Below the pieces are notes generated by a model. The model saw only the letters and a program-made list of their open reading frames with translations, was not told the origin of the DNA and made no database searches. Below, piece after piece: positions 54,524-64,000 of a stretch of DNA of 64,000 nucleotides. Position 1 is the stretch's first letter, and each line of letters starts with the position of its first letter. Source of the DNA: Galeopsis tetrahit (taxonomy: Eukaryota; Streptophyta; Magnoliopsida; Lamiales; Lamiaceae); contig OY776129.1 in NCBI GenBank assembly GCA_963675135.1, forward strand, positions 70,091,348 through 70,155,347, given 5' to 3'. The position numbers and the translations under genes were made by a program.

Positions 54524-55887
54524 TGTTGGGATATGAATCCTATAAAAAATGTTCTAATTGATGATTATATGTTTTGATGGCCAAAAGTAATTTTAGAGTT
54601 AATGGTATATGTGATTATATGTTTGTATATGTGAGTTATATGATATAAGATTACTGATCTTAATATGATATAGTTTACTGATCTTAGTATTTTACTAATC
54701 TGATATATGAACTGTTTAAGAACTAAGCTGATGGAAGTATTGTATAGACAGCTTATAGTATAGGACTTAGTTATACTCATCTGTATGTAGTTCAGTTGAT
54801 GTATAGATAGGTTTTATATTTGTACAGTTGTATTCTATGGTATTCAGCACTGTAATAGTTAGAACAGTAGATTAGTTGGAAGTCAGAAGACTAAAGATGA
54901 CTAAGAAGACTATTTCAGAGATTGAAGATATCAAGTGAAGTTTTTGAAGGAAGCTGAACAGTTTTGAAGAACTGTGCTGACTGACCAAGAGCAGTAAAAC
55001 TAAGAAGAGTAGTTTAATGTGCTGAGTTGGTTTGTTTGAAGAATAAGTTTGGATGACTTATTTGAAGCGTAACTGAAGATTTATTTGAAGATATGCTGAC
55101 TTGGAAAGATAAGTTTTAAGTTGGTTACAAAACTGAAAGAAGTTACAAAACAAGAACGGTTATGAGTTAGTTGAGAGTTAGTTGAGAGTTAGTTTACAAA
55201 CTGCTAACTGTCTTACTATTACTTATAAATACCGTGTGATCTTCTACTTGAAAAGACTACTGATACAATTACTATTCAAGAGCAATCAAGAAGCATTCAA
55301 GTATTCAAGCACTCACAGAGTTGAAGATCAAGAAGAACTGAAGAGAAGCCACAGATCTGAATTGAAGAAACAAAGGCTATCATCAAGAGAAGTTTTACTT
55401 TTCGTTTTAAGTTTGTATTGTTGTAAACAAGTGTGCTAGTTACTTGTGAAATTACTAGTTGATCGAAGATACACTTGGAAGTGTAATCGACAAGATCGAA
55501 GTCTTAATCTTGGGACTCTAAACAACAAGTACTCAAGTGGAAAAGAGTAATAAAACATCGCAACTGGAGTTGTGAGAGTGGATGTAGACATTTGTCGAAC
55601 CACTATAAAAATCTTTTGTTCTTTATTGTTTTACTGTTTTGATTTGATTAACTGTTGATATGTTTGTTGAACAAGAACAGTAAGTTTTCTAAAGGAAAGA
55701 TTTAAAGAAAAGTTGAGTATAAAAGCTAACTGTTAAGTACTGAGCTGATATTAAGAACAGTACTGTACAGAACACATTTCCGCACTTAAACTCTGATATT
55801 TTGATAGAATTTGAAAAGTCTATTCACCCCTCCCCTCTAGACTTTTTCTTAGCTTACTCAATCTTAACTCAACTTTTGGGACCAACA
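54524..55887 (+). repeat. 5' LTR of F (1364 bp)
   Basis: Starts TGTTGGGATATGAATCC and ends GGGACCAACA. TATA box TATAAAT at 55224-55230. Close match to the 3' LTR of C. Confidence 0.94.
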
Positions 55888-55889
55888 AG

Positions 55890-55901
55890 TGGTATCAGAG
55901 C
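55890..55901 (+). other. Primer-binding site of F
   Basis: TGGTATCAGAGC, two bases after the LTR, complementary to initiator Met tRNA. Confidence 0.95.
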
Positions 55902-56048
55902 AGTAGTTCTTTGGACTGCTGTTTCTAGATAACCTTGTAGACTTTGGGGAAAGTCTAATTGTCTCTCATTACTGATACTTGTTTCTTGATCTTACTTGTC
56001 TTTCTTGAACTACTTACTATACTACTGATCTTAACTGTCTACTCTATC

Positions 56049-58610
56049 ATGGAAGAAACTAACATCAATAAACTTCCAAAGTTCAAAGTTGCAGATTACG
56101 ACTACTGGAAACTGAGGATGGAGGCCATCTTTAGTTCAACCCATGATCTAATGATGTCTGTGATCAAAGAAGGGCCTATTACTACCATGATACCCAACAC
56201 TGCAACTCTGGAGCCTTCAAAAGCCATTGGTGTTCTCGTGCCAAAACCCAGGTTAGATTTAACTACTGAGAAAATGAGGCAGAACAATCTAGACATCTTG
56301 GCAAAGAATTACATTTTGCACACCCTTCCCAACGAGTATCTTGGGAAAGTGGTTAAATGTAAATCAGCAAAAGAAATGTGGGACAAGTTAGCTATCATTT
56401 GTGAGGGAACTTCTCTTATAAAAGAAAGCAAACTATCTACTGCTGTCCAGCGGTTCGAATCATTCAAAATTAAGCCTGGTGAAACAATAGACCAGCTCGA
56501 TACACGCTTTACCAAGATTATGAATGATCTGGATGTTTTAGGCAAGACTTATACCAATAGGGAGATCAATTTACGTATCCTTAAAGCCTTAGATGAAAGG
56601 TGGAAAATGGTCACACTGATCATTAAAAACACTCAGGATATAGATAACTGGTTTGCTGAAACTACCTTCCAAACCCTTCAGGCACATGAGTTTGAATTGG
56701 ATGAAGAAGATCCAATAGTTAGTGGTGATAGGGTTAAGGAAATCTCCAAGAGCATTGCACTTAAGGCATCTACCTCTAAGAAGCCTAGATCATCTGTGTC
56801 TAAGTCCTCAAGCATAAAAGATGAACTAGAGAGTACTGATCTTGATCTTAAGGATCAGTTGAACTTAATGATTAAGAGGTTTGACAAACTTAACAAGAGG
56901 TATGGTAGATACAAAAGATTCTATAAGGACACTCAGGGCTCTAATAACAGGGACTCTTCTAGGACCAGAAGGGATCACAAATCTTCTGAAAGGAGAGATG
57001 AGATCTCTAATGAGAAAAGAAGAGATAGGAACTCTGCTGATAGGAAGGATAGAAACTCTACTGATAGGAAGGATAGAAACTCTACTGATAGAAAGGACAG
57101 GAACCGATATCACTCTCCTACTAAACGTTCTACTAATGAACCTCTGTGTTATAACTGTGAAAAGCCAGGTCACTACATCCATGAATGTCCTGATCTGAGT
57201 GCTGAAGACAGAAGAGAAAGAAAAGCAAGGAGAGATCGCAAATATGCAAAGGGTAAGAGGGCAATGGTGGCTAACAATGAATCTGATACGGATGCAGATG
57301 AGTTACCATCCTCCTCTTCTGATTACCCTTCCAGCAGTGAGAAAGAAGTCTTCATTGCAGATGATGGACTAGTCATGATGGCAAAAATAGATCAAGAGGT
57401 ATCATCTGTCACATCTTTTCAATCTTGTGATGAATCTGATTCTGATTCTGATTTATGTGACACTGCTGATAGTAGTGTAGGGAGTAGTCTTCAACATTCC
57501 AATGGAATGAATGAAGAATACCTCCTACCAGCTAACAAAGCATTCATGGAAATCAGTGATGAGAACATATCTTTAAGACAAGAAATCATGAGTCTTAGAG
57601 AAGCTCAAGTACAAGTGGATCCTAATATAACTATTCTAAATGCACGACTATCAGAAGAGTTGTCCCAACTCAAAGATAAGTATGCATCTATGGACAAGTT
57701 ATATCAGGGTATGCTTCATACACAAGCTAAAGAGACAAATGAGTTCAATGACTTAAAGATTAAATGTGAAAAACTTGAAGAGCGCAATAGATTCTTAGAA
57801 TCTGAAGTACTGAGCTTGGATCTGAAGCTATCTGATATGATTAACTCTTCTAAGATTAATCAAACACTATCAGACAGATACAGAGCTCCTTATGATAAAA
57901 GTGGAATAGGTACTGATCTGCCTAGTTCCTCTACTTCAGGCATTAAGAACACTACTGGAGCTAGTTCAAGTTCTTTGCAATTAGATAAAGGAAAAGAACC
58001 TATGACTTATGATAATGAACCAAGATCCAAAGTACAGTCTAAATACATTCCTCCTACTACCAAGAATGGTAAACAGAAGAATGGATCTAGACCAGTACAA
58101 TCAAGACCATACCAGAAGAGTTCTACTCCTCTGACCAGAGCAGAAATGTCCTGGAATCAGAAGAGGCAGACTCAGAACAGTATGCCAAGACAAACACAGA
58201 CAAGTTGGAAACAGCCTAGACCTCCTTTTATAAGGCAGTCTCAGCTGTACTCAACTAAACCTAGGAAATTTGTGCCTCATTATCATAACAAACATGTTCT
58301 TTATCCTCTACCTTTATCTTATGATATCATTGGAGAGGAAAGACCAAAACGCATCTATAAGCCGTATGGTCCACAGGCTTTTAGGCCATATGCAAACTAT
58401 TACAGACATACTGATCTTCCTGAAAAAGGGATAGAACCAAGGAAAGGCTATCTCAGAAAAATAGATCCTAAATCTGCTGATAATTTGGATAAGGTCAATA
58501 AAGTACTGTTCTGTGATAAGCATGGTAGAAAACTTAAGAGGTCTCAATTATTCAAATCTTCAATGTTTATTTGGATACCTCTTACTACTAACCCCCAAGG
58601 ACCCCAGTAA
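56049..58610 (+). CDS. Sirevirus gag (F), 853 aa
   Basis: Start at 56049 (MEETNINKLPKFKVADYDYW), preferred over 55959 because the 30 residues upstream are hydrophobic leader. Gag domain to about residue 225 (NYILHTLPNEYLGKVVKCKSAKEMWDKLAIICEGTSLIKESKLSTAV, GETIDQLDTRFTKIMNDLDVLGKTYTNREINLRILKAL). A basic region carries three 9-residue DRKDRNST-type repeats (57040-57105). CCHC knuckle CYNCEKPGHYIHECP follows, then an acidic Ser-rich part, coiled coil and a basic tail. It stops at TAA 58608-58610 after GPQ. One extra C shortly before may have shifted the end: another frame reads GPSKERVPKLL, resembling the B end TQRVPKF. Confidence 0.9.
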   Translation: MEETNINKLPKFKVADYDYWKLRMEAIFSSTHDLMMSVIKEGPITTMIPNTATLEPSKAIGVLVPKPRLDLTTEKMRQNNLDILAKNYILHTLPNEYLGKVVKCKSAKEMWDKLAIICEGTSLIKESKLSTAVQRFESFKIKPGETIDQLDTRFTKIMNDLDVLGKTYTNREINLRILKALDERWKMVTLIIKNTQDIDNWFAETTFQTLQAHEFELDEEDPIVSGDRVKEISKSIALKASTSKKPRSSVSKSSSIKDELESTDLDLKDQLNLMIKRFDKLNKRYGRYKRFYKDTQGSNNRDSSRTRRDHKSSERRDEISNEKRRDRNSADRKDRNSTDRKDRNSTDRKDRNRYHSPTKRSTNEPLCYNCEKPGHYIHECPDLSAEDRRERKARRDRKYAKGKRAMVANNESDTDADELPSSSSDYPSSSEKEVFIADDGLVMMAKIDQEVSSVTSFQSCDESDSDSDLCDTADSSVGSSLQHSNGMNEEYLLPANKAFMEISDENISLRQEIMSLREAQVQVDPNITILNARLSEELSQLKDKYASMDKLYQGMLHTQAKETNEFNDLKIKCEKLEERNRFLESEVLSLDLKLSDMINSSKINQTLSDRYRAPYDKSGIGTDLPSSSTSGIKNTTGASSSSLQLDKGKEPMTYDNEPRSKVQSKYIPPTTKNGKQKNGSRPVQSRPYQKSSTPLTRAEMSWNQKRQTQNSMPRQTQTSWKQPRPPFIRQSQLYSTKPRKFVPHYHNKHVLYPLPLSYDIIGEERPKRIYKPYGPQAFRPYANYYRHTDLPEKGIEPRKGYLRKIDPKSADNLDKVNKVLFCDKHGRKLKRSQLFKSSMFIWIPLTTNPQGPQ

Positions 58611-58633
58611 AGAAAGGGTACCTAAATTATTAA

Positions 58634-61600
58634 GATCACTACTTGCAGGGTCGACTGGATCTTTACAAAAAAGGTGGTTCAGTTGGAGAAACTTGGTACA
58701 TAGACAGTGGGTGTTCTCACCACATGACTGGTACCAAGACTCTCCTTTCTGACTATCATGAGAAGGAAGGACCGAAAGTGATCTTTGGAGATAGTTCCAT
58801 GGCAATCACAAAAGGATTTGGATACATCAAGAATGGAGATGTAGAGATTCAAGATGTCTCATATGTTGAAGGTCTGAAATATAATTTGTTATCTGTCTCT
58901 CAATTTTGTGACAGGGGCTACAAAGTTTACTTCAAAAGCACCAAATGTGAAATCTGGGATAAAAGAACACATACAATTCTTCTAGTTGGAGTTAGACAGG
59001 GCAGTGTCTACATTGTAAATTGGAATAGTTGTCCTAGGGATGCTTGCCTTCTTTCTAAAAGTCCTAAAGAAATCAGTTGGCTATGGCACAGACGCTTATG
59101 CCATCTGAACTTTAAGATTATTAACAAGATTGTAAGAAACTACCTTGTTGAAGGTATCCCTAATGAAATCTATTTCAAGTCACAAGTGTGTGATGCTTGC
59201 CAAAAAGGTAAACAAGTAAAGGTTTCCTTTAAGTCAATTCCCACTCTTTCTACTTGTAGAGTCTTAGAACTCTTGCACATGGATTTACATGGTCCAATAA
59301 AACCCCCTACACTGAACGGTAGAAGGTACACTTTGGTTGTGGTAGATGATTATTCAAAGTACACTTGGACAATCTTCTTACACAAAAAGAGTGATACACA
59401 AACCCAACTACCAGATCTGTTAAAGAGGTTGCAAGTAGAAAAAGGTCAGCCCATTGTCAAGATCAGGAGTGACAAGGGGACTGAATTCATAAACTGCTAT
59501 ATTAAAGAATTTTGTTCTAAGTCTGGAATTCAGCATTTGACAAGTGCAGCTAGAACATCCCAACAAAATGGTGTAGTTGAGAGAAGAAACAGAACACTAA
59601 AAGAAGCATGCAGAACAATGCTTGTAGAGTACAACACACCACAGAAGTTCTGGGCTGAGGCAATCAACACTGCCTGTCACACTCAGAACAGATGTGCATT
59701 CAACAAAGTACATGGTAAAACTCCTTATGAGGTATGGAAAGGTAGAAAACCAAGAATTTCATATTTTCATATCTTTGGATGTAAATGCTTTATTCATAAC
59801 AATGGAAAGAGCAAATTAAATGCTTTTGATGCTAAAGCTGATCAGGGAATATTCTTAGGATATTCTTCTACAAGCAAGGCATTTAGAGTATTTAATTACT
59901 CTACTTTATGTGTAGAAGAAACACCCCATGTTGTCTTTGATGAAGTTGTACAGGACTCTGCTGATCATCATATCAGTAAGAAAATTGATGATCTGACCAT
60001 TCAAACTGATAAAGACAGTGAAGAGACTGAACTCTATGAATATGTACAAGCCTACAATCCATTTCTGAATGTTCTAAACAAATATGATGATGTAGAAAAG
60101 GTAAAAAACAATGGTAAGTCTTCTAGACCAATTGACATGCCTGAATTGGTTGACTGTTCTCCTGTGAATAAATCTGCTGAAAATGATGATATTGATACTG
60201 ATGATTCTGTTATACATGATATGGATGATGAAAGTATTCCTGTTAAGACTAGAAAAACATGGAAATCTGCTCATTCTACTGATTTGATTATTGGTGAATC
60301 CCACAAAGGTGTTAAGACCAGAAGACAACTGTTTGATTCTAAGCCTGAACCCAGTAATTCTTTATTTTGTTGGTGTTGCTTCTTATCTTCTATTGAGCCT
60401 GCTAATGTGAAAGAAGCCTTATCTGACAGTAACTGGATTATTGCTATGCAAGAAGAATTAAATCAGTTTACTCGAAATGATGTATGGGAACTTGTAGAGA
60501 GACCTACTGATCACAATGTGGTAGGTACAAAGTGGATTTTCAAAAATAAGAAAGATGAGAATGATCTTGTGGTGAGAAACAAAGCCAGATTAGTGGCTCA
60601 GGGCTACTCTCAAGCTGAGGGTATTGACTATGATGAAACATTTGCCCCTGTAGCTAGACTAGAAGCTATAAGATTATTTCTTGCTTATGCTGCTTATATG
60701 AAATTCACTATGTATCAAATGGATGTGAAAAGTGCATTTTTAAATGGTATACTTGTTGAAGAAGTTTATGTAGAACAACCTCCTGGATTTGAGGTAAATG
60801 GTAATCAAGTATACAGGTTGAAGAAAGCACTATATGGTCTGAAACAAGCTCCAAGAGCCTGGTATGACACTCTTTCACTATTCTTAGTTGAAAATGGATT
60901 TACTAAGGGCAAAGTGGATCGAACTTTGTTCAGAAGACAAGAAGGTACAGACATTTTATTAGTCCAAATTTATGTTGATGATATAATATTTGGATCTCCT
61001 AACAAAAGCATGAGTGAAAGTTTTTCAAAGCTCATGCAAAGCAAGTTTGAAATGTCAATGATGGAAGAAATGACTTATTTTCTTGGACTTCAAGTGAAAC
61101 AATCATCTGATGGTATCTTTATCAATCAAGCAAAATACACAAGAAATTTGTTAGATAAATTTGGTATCAAGACCTGTAAAACAGTTGGAGTACCAATGCT
61201 GCCAACCTACAGAATGGATCCTGATGATCAAGGTAAGTCTGCTGATCAATCCTATTACAGAGCTTTAATTGGTTCTCTACTCTATTTAACTGCTAGTAGG
61301 CCAGACATTGCATTTGCAGTAGGTGTATGTGCTAGATTTCAGGCCAACCCCAAAGAAAGTCATGTGGAGACTGCTAAAAGGATATTGAAATATCTAAAGG
61401 GTTCCATTAATCGAGGTTTGTGGTATTCTGCAGATGATGATCTATCCCTAAGTGGTTATTCAGATTCTGACTTTGGTGGTTGCAGGATAGATAGAAAATC
61501 AACTTCTGGTTCATGCCAATTTTTAGGTTCTAAGCTCATATCATGGTTTTCAAAGAAACAAACAAGTGTGGCAACATCTACCACTGAAGCAGAATATATG

Positions 61601-61927
61601 GCTGCAGGAAGTTGTTGTAGTCAGCTTCTCTGGCTTATGCAACAACTCAGAGACTACAACATTGTGGAATCTAATGTACCTATATTCTGTGACAGCAATA
61701 ATGCAATTGCCATCACTCAAAATCCGGTTTTACATACTAGATGCAAGCATGTAGATGTTAGGCATCATTTTATTAGGGATCATGTTGAAAAGAAAAACAT
61801 TAGAATGGAAAAGATCCATACTGATATACAGAGAGCTGACATTTTTACAAAACCTTTGGCTGAAACTAGATTTGGAGAGCTATGCATAAGTTTAGGATTG
61901 ATAGATATGGATCCTGCATGTATATAG
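58634..61927 (+). CDS. Sirevirus pol: protease, integrase, reverse transcriptase, RNase H (F), intact
   Basis: Open from 58634 to 61927 in a frame different from gag, with no ATG near the start, so it needs readthrough, frame change or splicing. The first homologous residues are LQG (TTG at 58643). Protease WYIDSGCSHHMTG; pre-integrase domain LWHRRLCHLNFKIINK...CDACQKGKQ; integrase D,D,E: HMDLHGP, RSDKGTEF, QQNGVVERRNRT, then IFGCKCFIHN and FLGYSSTSKAFRVFN. RT: MDVKSAFLNG, LYGLKQAPRAWYDTL, YVDDI. RNase H: YSDSDFGG, STTEAEY, IFCDSNNA. The stop matches C. All catalytic residues I can check are present, so this copy could supply enzymes if expressed. Confidence 0.93.
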   Translation, partial: DHYLQGRLDLYKKGGSVGETWYIDSGCSHHMTGTKTLLSDYHEKEGPKVIFGDSSMAITKGFGYIKNGDVEIQDVSYVEGLKYNLLSVSQFCDRGYKVYFKSTKCEIWDKRTHTILLVGVRQGSVYIVNWNSCPRDACLLSKSPKEISWLWHRRLCHLNFKIINKIVRNYLVEGIPNEIYFKSQVCDACQKGKQVKVSFKSIPTLSTCRVLELLHMDLHGPIKPPTLNGRRYTLVVVDDYSKYTWTIFLHKKSDTQTQLPDLLKRLQVEKGQPIVKIRSDKGTEFINCYIKEFCSKSGIQHLTSAARTSQQNGVVERRNRTLKEACRTMLVEYNTPQKFWAEAINTACHTQNRCAFNKVHGKTPYEVWKGRKPRISYFHIFGCKCFIHNNGKSKLNAFDAKADQGIFLGYSSTSKAFRVFNYSTLCVEETPHVVFDEVVQDSADHHISKKIDDLTIQTDKDSEETELYEYVQAYNPFLNVLNKYDDVEKVKNNGKSSRPIDMPELVDCSPVNKSAENDDIDTDDSVIHDMDDESIPVKTRKTWKSAHSTDLIIGESHKGVKTRRQLFDSKPEPSNSLFCWCCFLSSIEPANVKEALSDSNWIIAMQEELNQFTRNDVWELVERPTDHNVVGTKWIFKNKKDENDLVVRNKARLVAQGYSQAEGIDYDETFAPVARLEAIRLFLAYAAYMKFTMYQMDVKSAFLNGILVEEVYVEQPPGFEVNGNQVYRLKKALYGLKQAPRAWYDTLSLFLVENGFTKGKVDRTLFRRQEGTDILLVQIYVDDIIFGSPNKSMSESFSKLMQSKFEMSMMEEMTYFLGLQVKQSSDGIFINQAKYTRNLLDKFGIKTCKTVGVPMLPTYRMDPDDQGKSADQSYYRALIGSLLYLTASRPDIAFAVGVCARFQANPKESHVETAKRILKYLKGSINRGLWYSADDDLSLSGYSDSDFGGCRIDRKSTSGSCQFLGSKLISWFSKKQTSVATSTTEAEYMAAGSCCSQLLWLMQQLRDYNIVESNVPIFCDSNNAIAITQNPVLHTRCKHVDVRHHFIRDHVEKKNIRMEKIHTDIQRADIFTKPLAETRFGELCISLGLIDMDPACI

Positions 61928-63151
61928 AGCTGTATACTAACATTTTCAGGTACTGAGCTGATATCAAGATCAGTTCACCAAGAAGGGTAATTCTGAAGAA
62001 CAGACTATGTCAAGACCACTACATTCATCACTATCAGGTAAAAAGGTTACTAAGGTGCCTAAATCCCGATGAGGAAGCTGGTAAAGTTGAGGGAATTGAG
62101 AATATACATTTAAGGGGGAATCTATGATTTCTGAAAAATCCTGTATGTTGACTCAGAGCACAAAGACACCTTAGAACAAACCTTATATAGACCTATTTTA
62201 ATTATTCTTTACTATTCTGTACTGTATTTCACCATCTATGCATGAACTAACACTTCTACCAAGGTGAAACAGGCACATAAGAGGAGTTCTCCACTGGAGG
62301 GGGAACTGATCTGATTACAGATGTGATCTGTCTACAAATCTGATCTGAATACAGCACATATCTGTCTACAGACATGTTCTGACTATTGAATTGATTTGTC
62401 TACAGGACTGTTCTGATTACAAAGTTAATTTGTCTACAGAACTATTCTGACTACAATATCAATCAATCTACAGAACTGTTCTGATTACTGATTAACCTGT
62501 CTACAGAGCTTATTTGATTACAGGAAAATCTGTCTACAGAATATCTACAGTACTGATCTGAGATAGTACTGTGCTGATATCAAAAAGGGTGAAAATCAGA
62601 AGAGTTGGGGAACTGATCTGAGGATTACTGAGCTGACCCAACTACTGAGCTGATCTTCAAAAGAGTACTCAGCTGATCACCGTACTCAGCTGAATCCAGA
62701 TAAGTAAAATTCAATATAATAGTAATAAGAAATTGAAGTATACTGTGTATGGAAAACAACTGTGCTGATACACATCAGAACAGTATTTTGTCTTAGAGTA
62801 CTTCTAAGTCAAAGTCTGTTCAAAATTAGATTATTTATAGAGAAGATTAATACACTCCTCTATTTTTAACCTAATTTAAAAGGTGTATCTATCAACACAA
62901 GTTGGCTCCAAATTGGAATTGAGCTGTTATGAATCTGGAACGTTTTTCCCAATTCACACCTTTTCAATAACTCAATCCAAACCACACAACGTGGAAATCA
63001 AAATCAATCCAAGCCCTAGATATTGCTTTGATTCTTGATTTACACGATCTCATTAACTTCTTCTTCTTCATTACTCAAAATCTTTCTGCAAAACTCTCTA
63101 AGCTCAAACTTTCTCAATACTCTTGCAACTACACTTCTATATTTCTATTCA
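61928..63151 (+). other. Post-pol spacer of F
   Basis: Same layout as C: conserved block 62065-62093 (one base different from A and C), AAGGGGGAA 62112-62120, repeat array 62304-62570, then a C+T-rich leader to ATG 63152. No gene. Confidence 0.72.
62304..62570 (+). repeat. Degenerate short tandem repeats (F)
   Basis: Counterpart of 28995-29300 in C: units around TCTACAGAACTGTTCTGATT, about 30-40 bp each. Confidence 0.65.
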
Positions 63152-64000
63152 ATGGCGATTATCGATATTATTAACGAAGAAAATGAAGTAGCAGGAACTT
63201 TTGATTCAACCAGATGGATGCGAGAGAAAGGAATCTTCGTCGAAAACTCCGTTTACTTCACCGGACGTCAAAAAGCAGAGAATCAGGCCATTCTCACCAT
63301 GTGTGAAGAATGTGGGCTAAGGAGGTACTTAGAATCATTTCCTGTGAAGGTTTACGAACCTGAGGCAATGAAATTCTTCCTTCAGGTGCAGGGTGACTCG
63401 AACAACATTAGTTCGATGGTTTCGGGTCACAGGGTTGTCATTTCCAGAGAAACCCTAGGAATCGCGTTCAATCTTCCAGACGGGCCGATAGACATTTTGA
63501 GCTATATGGTTGGGCAAGAGAAGGTTCGCGTGGGCAGATGGTTGAATGTTGACCCATCAACTTTGTCCAATTTTAAAGAAGGAAATTCTCCTAGAAGGTA
63601 TGCAATTATTGATGGATATTGCTGGAAAATGCTTGTTAGGGCAACATTTCAGTCAAGACGCCCTCACCAATCTCAAGATTCGCATTATGGCTGCAATCAC
63701 CGATCGTGTCAATGGTGATTGGCAAGGATTTATACTTGGCTGATTGTTGGCTGAAAGAGAGAAAGTGGTCTTTGATGAGGTCACTAGAGAATTTTCCATT
63801 AAATCCTTGATGGGTTTTGGAAGTAAGTTGAGCATTCTGTTACCACAAATCGCTGAAAGGAAAATGGATTGGAGTCGTCCAAAAAGATTTCATCAGGGCA
63901 AATTCTTGTTCAAGAAGGAGTCTACATTGTTTGAACAAAGCCAGATGAATCAACCACAAGAATCTGGTGGTTCTATGTTTCGTTCTGACAACGATGAGCC
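63152..64000 (+). pseudogene. Sirevirus second ORF, N-terminal part, broken (F)
   Basis: ATG 63152 (MAIIDIINEENEVAGTF) matches C. The N-terminal domain is open to about 63575 (VVISRETLGIAFNLPDGPIDILSYMVGQEKVRVGRWLNVDP). A frameshift near there moves homology to the frame reading ILKKEILLEGMQLLMDIAGKCLLGQ. That frame hits TGA 63741-63743, where C has AGA (Arg in ILGRLLAE), and then continues to the window edge (SKLSILLPQIAERKMDW). At least two lesions. The rest, including any internal polypurine tract, is outside the window. Confidence 0.85.

Larger units (their letters stand above)
54524..64000 (+). mobile_element. Sirevirus F, 5' LTR to second ORF (runs off the window)
   Basis: Same family as C. 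5' LTR, primer-binding site, gag, complete pol, spacer and the start of the second ORF are present in standard order. The 5 bp before the LTR are TAATA (54519-54523), the candidate left target duplication. Pol is the best-preserved Sirevirus pol in the window and serves as reference for B, C and A. Confidence 0.93.

Overview
The window is plant nuclear DNA. The evidence is Copia LTR retrotransposons of the Sirevirus (SIRE/Maximus) type, Helitron and MITE remnants, a tRNA-derived SINE, and one intron-containing host gene. That gene is a DEAD-box RNA helicase of the LOS4/RH38 (DBP5) type with plant-like GT-AG introns. A eudicot is likely; I cannot name the species.

Layout. (1) Positions 1-34954 are one nest of LTR retrotransposons. 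The outermost is a plus-strand Sirevirus, C: RT piece 12916-13432, RNase H piece 28004-28626, broken env-position ORF 29848-33365, 3' LTR 33593-34954. A second Sirevirus, A (right part 7083-12915), sits in the RT gene of C. A minus-strand Copia element, M2 (4895-7082), sits in A just after its pol. Another minus-strand Copia element, M1 (1-4894), sits in the gag of M2. Independently, a complete young Sirevirus, B (13433-27998), entered the RT of C and is flanked by GCCAG/GCTAG. Its LTRs differ by one substitution and two small indels that I can see, yet its integrase core is deleted. A Harbinger-type MITE lies in the second ORF of C. (2) 34955-46200 is very A+T rich. It holds two Helitron 3' ends (39659 and 42456) with decayed RPA-like and PIF1-helicase sequence, a Helitron 5'-like fragment in reverse, two Mutator-like non-autonomous elements, and a ~400-bp tandem repeat. 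(3) 46200-50600 is the DEAD-box helicase gene, with a Stowaway-like MITE in intron 1 and a 1-nt frameshift in exon 3. (4) 50600-54523 holds a SINE, a minisatellite, a 1.6-kb inverted-repeat element with another inside it, and an unassigned GC-rich stretch. (5) From 54524 to the end is a fifth Sirevirus, F, of the same family as C, with 5' LTR, PBS, gag and an intact pol; its second ORF is broken and runs off the window.

In the Sireviruses gag makes the particle, and pol gives protease, integrase, RT and RNase H. A second long ORF lies where retroviruses have env but has no visible envelope features: it has a conserved N-terminal domain, a long charged coiled-coil middle and a conserved C-terminal block.

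The most interesting signal is in that second ORF. All three copies whose middle is visible carry an exact copy of the 3' polypurine tract (AAAAAGGGGG) inside the coding sequence. The 13 nt overlapping its start are the reverse complement of the 13 nt just before the terminal tract. The match is perfect in A and C and 12/13 in B, with one compensatory change between families. This suggests an undescribed long-range RNA pairing tied to a central polypurine tract.
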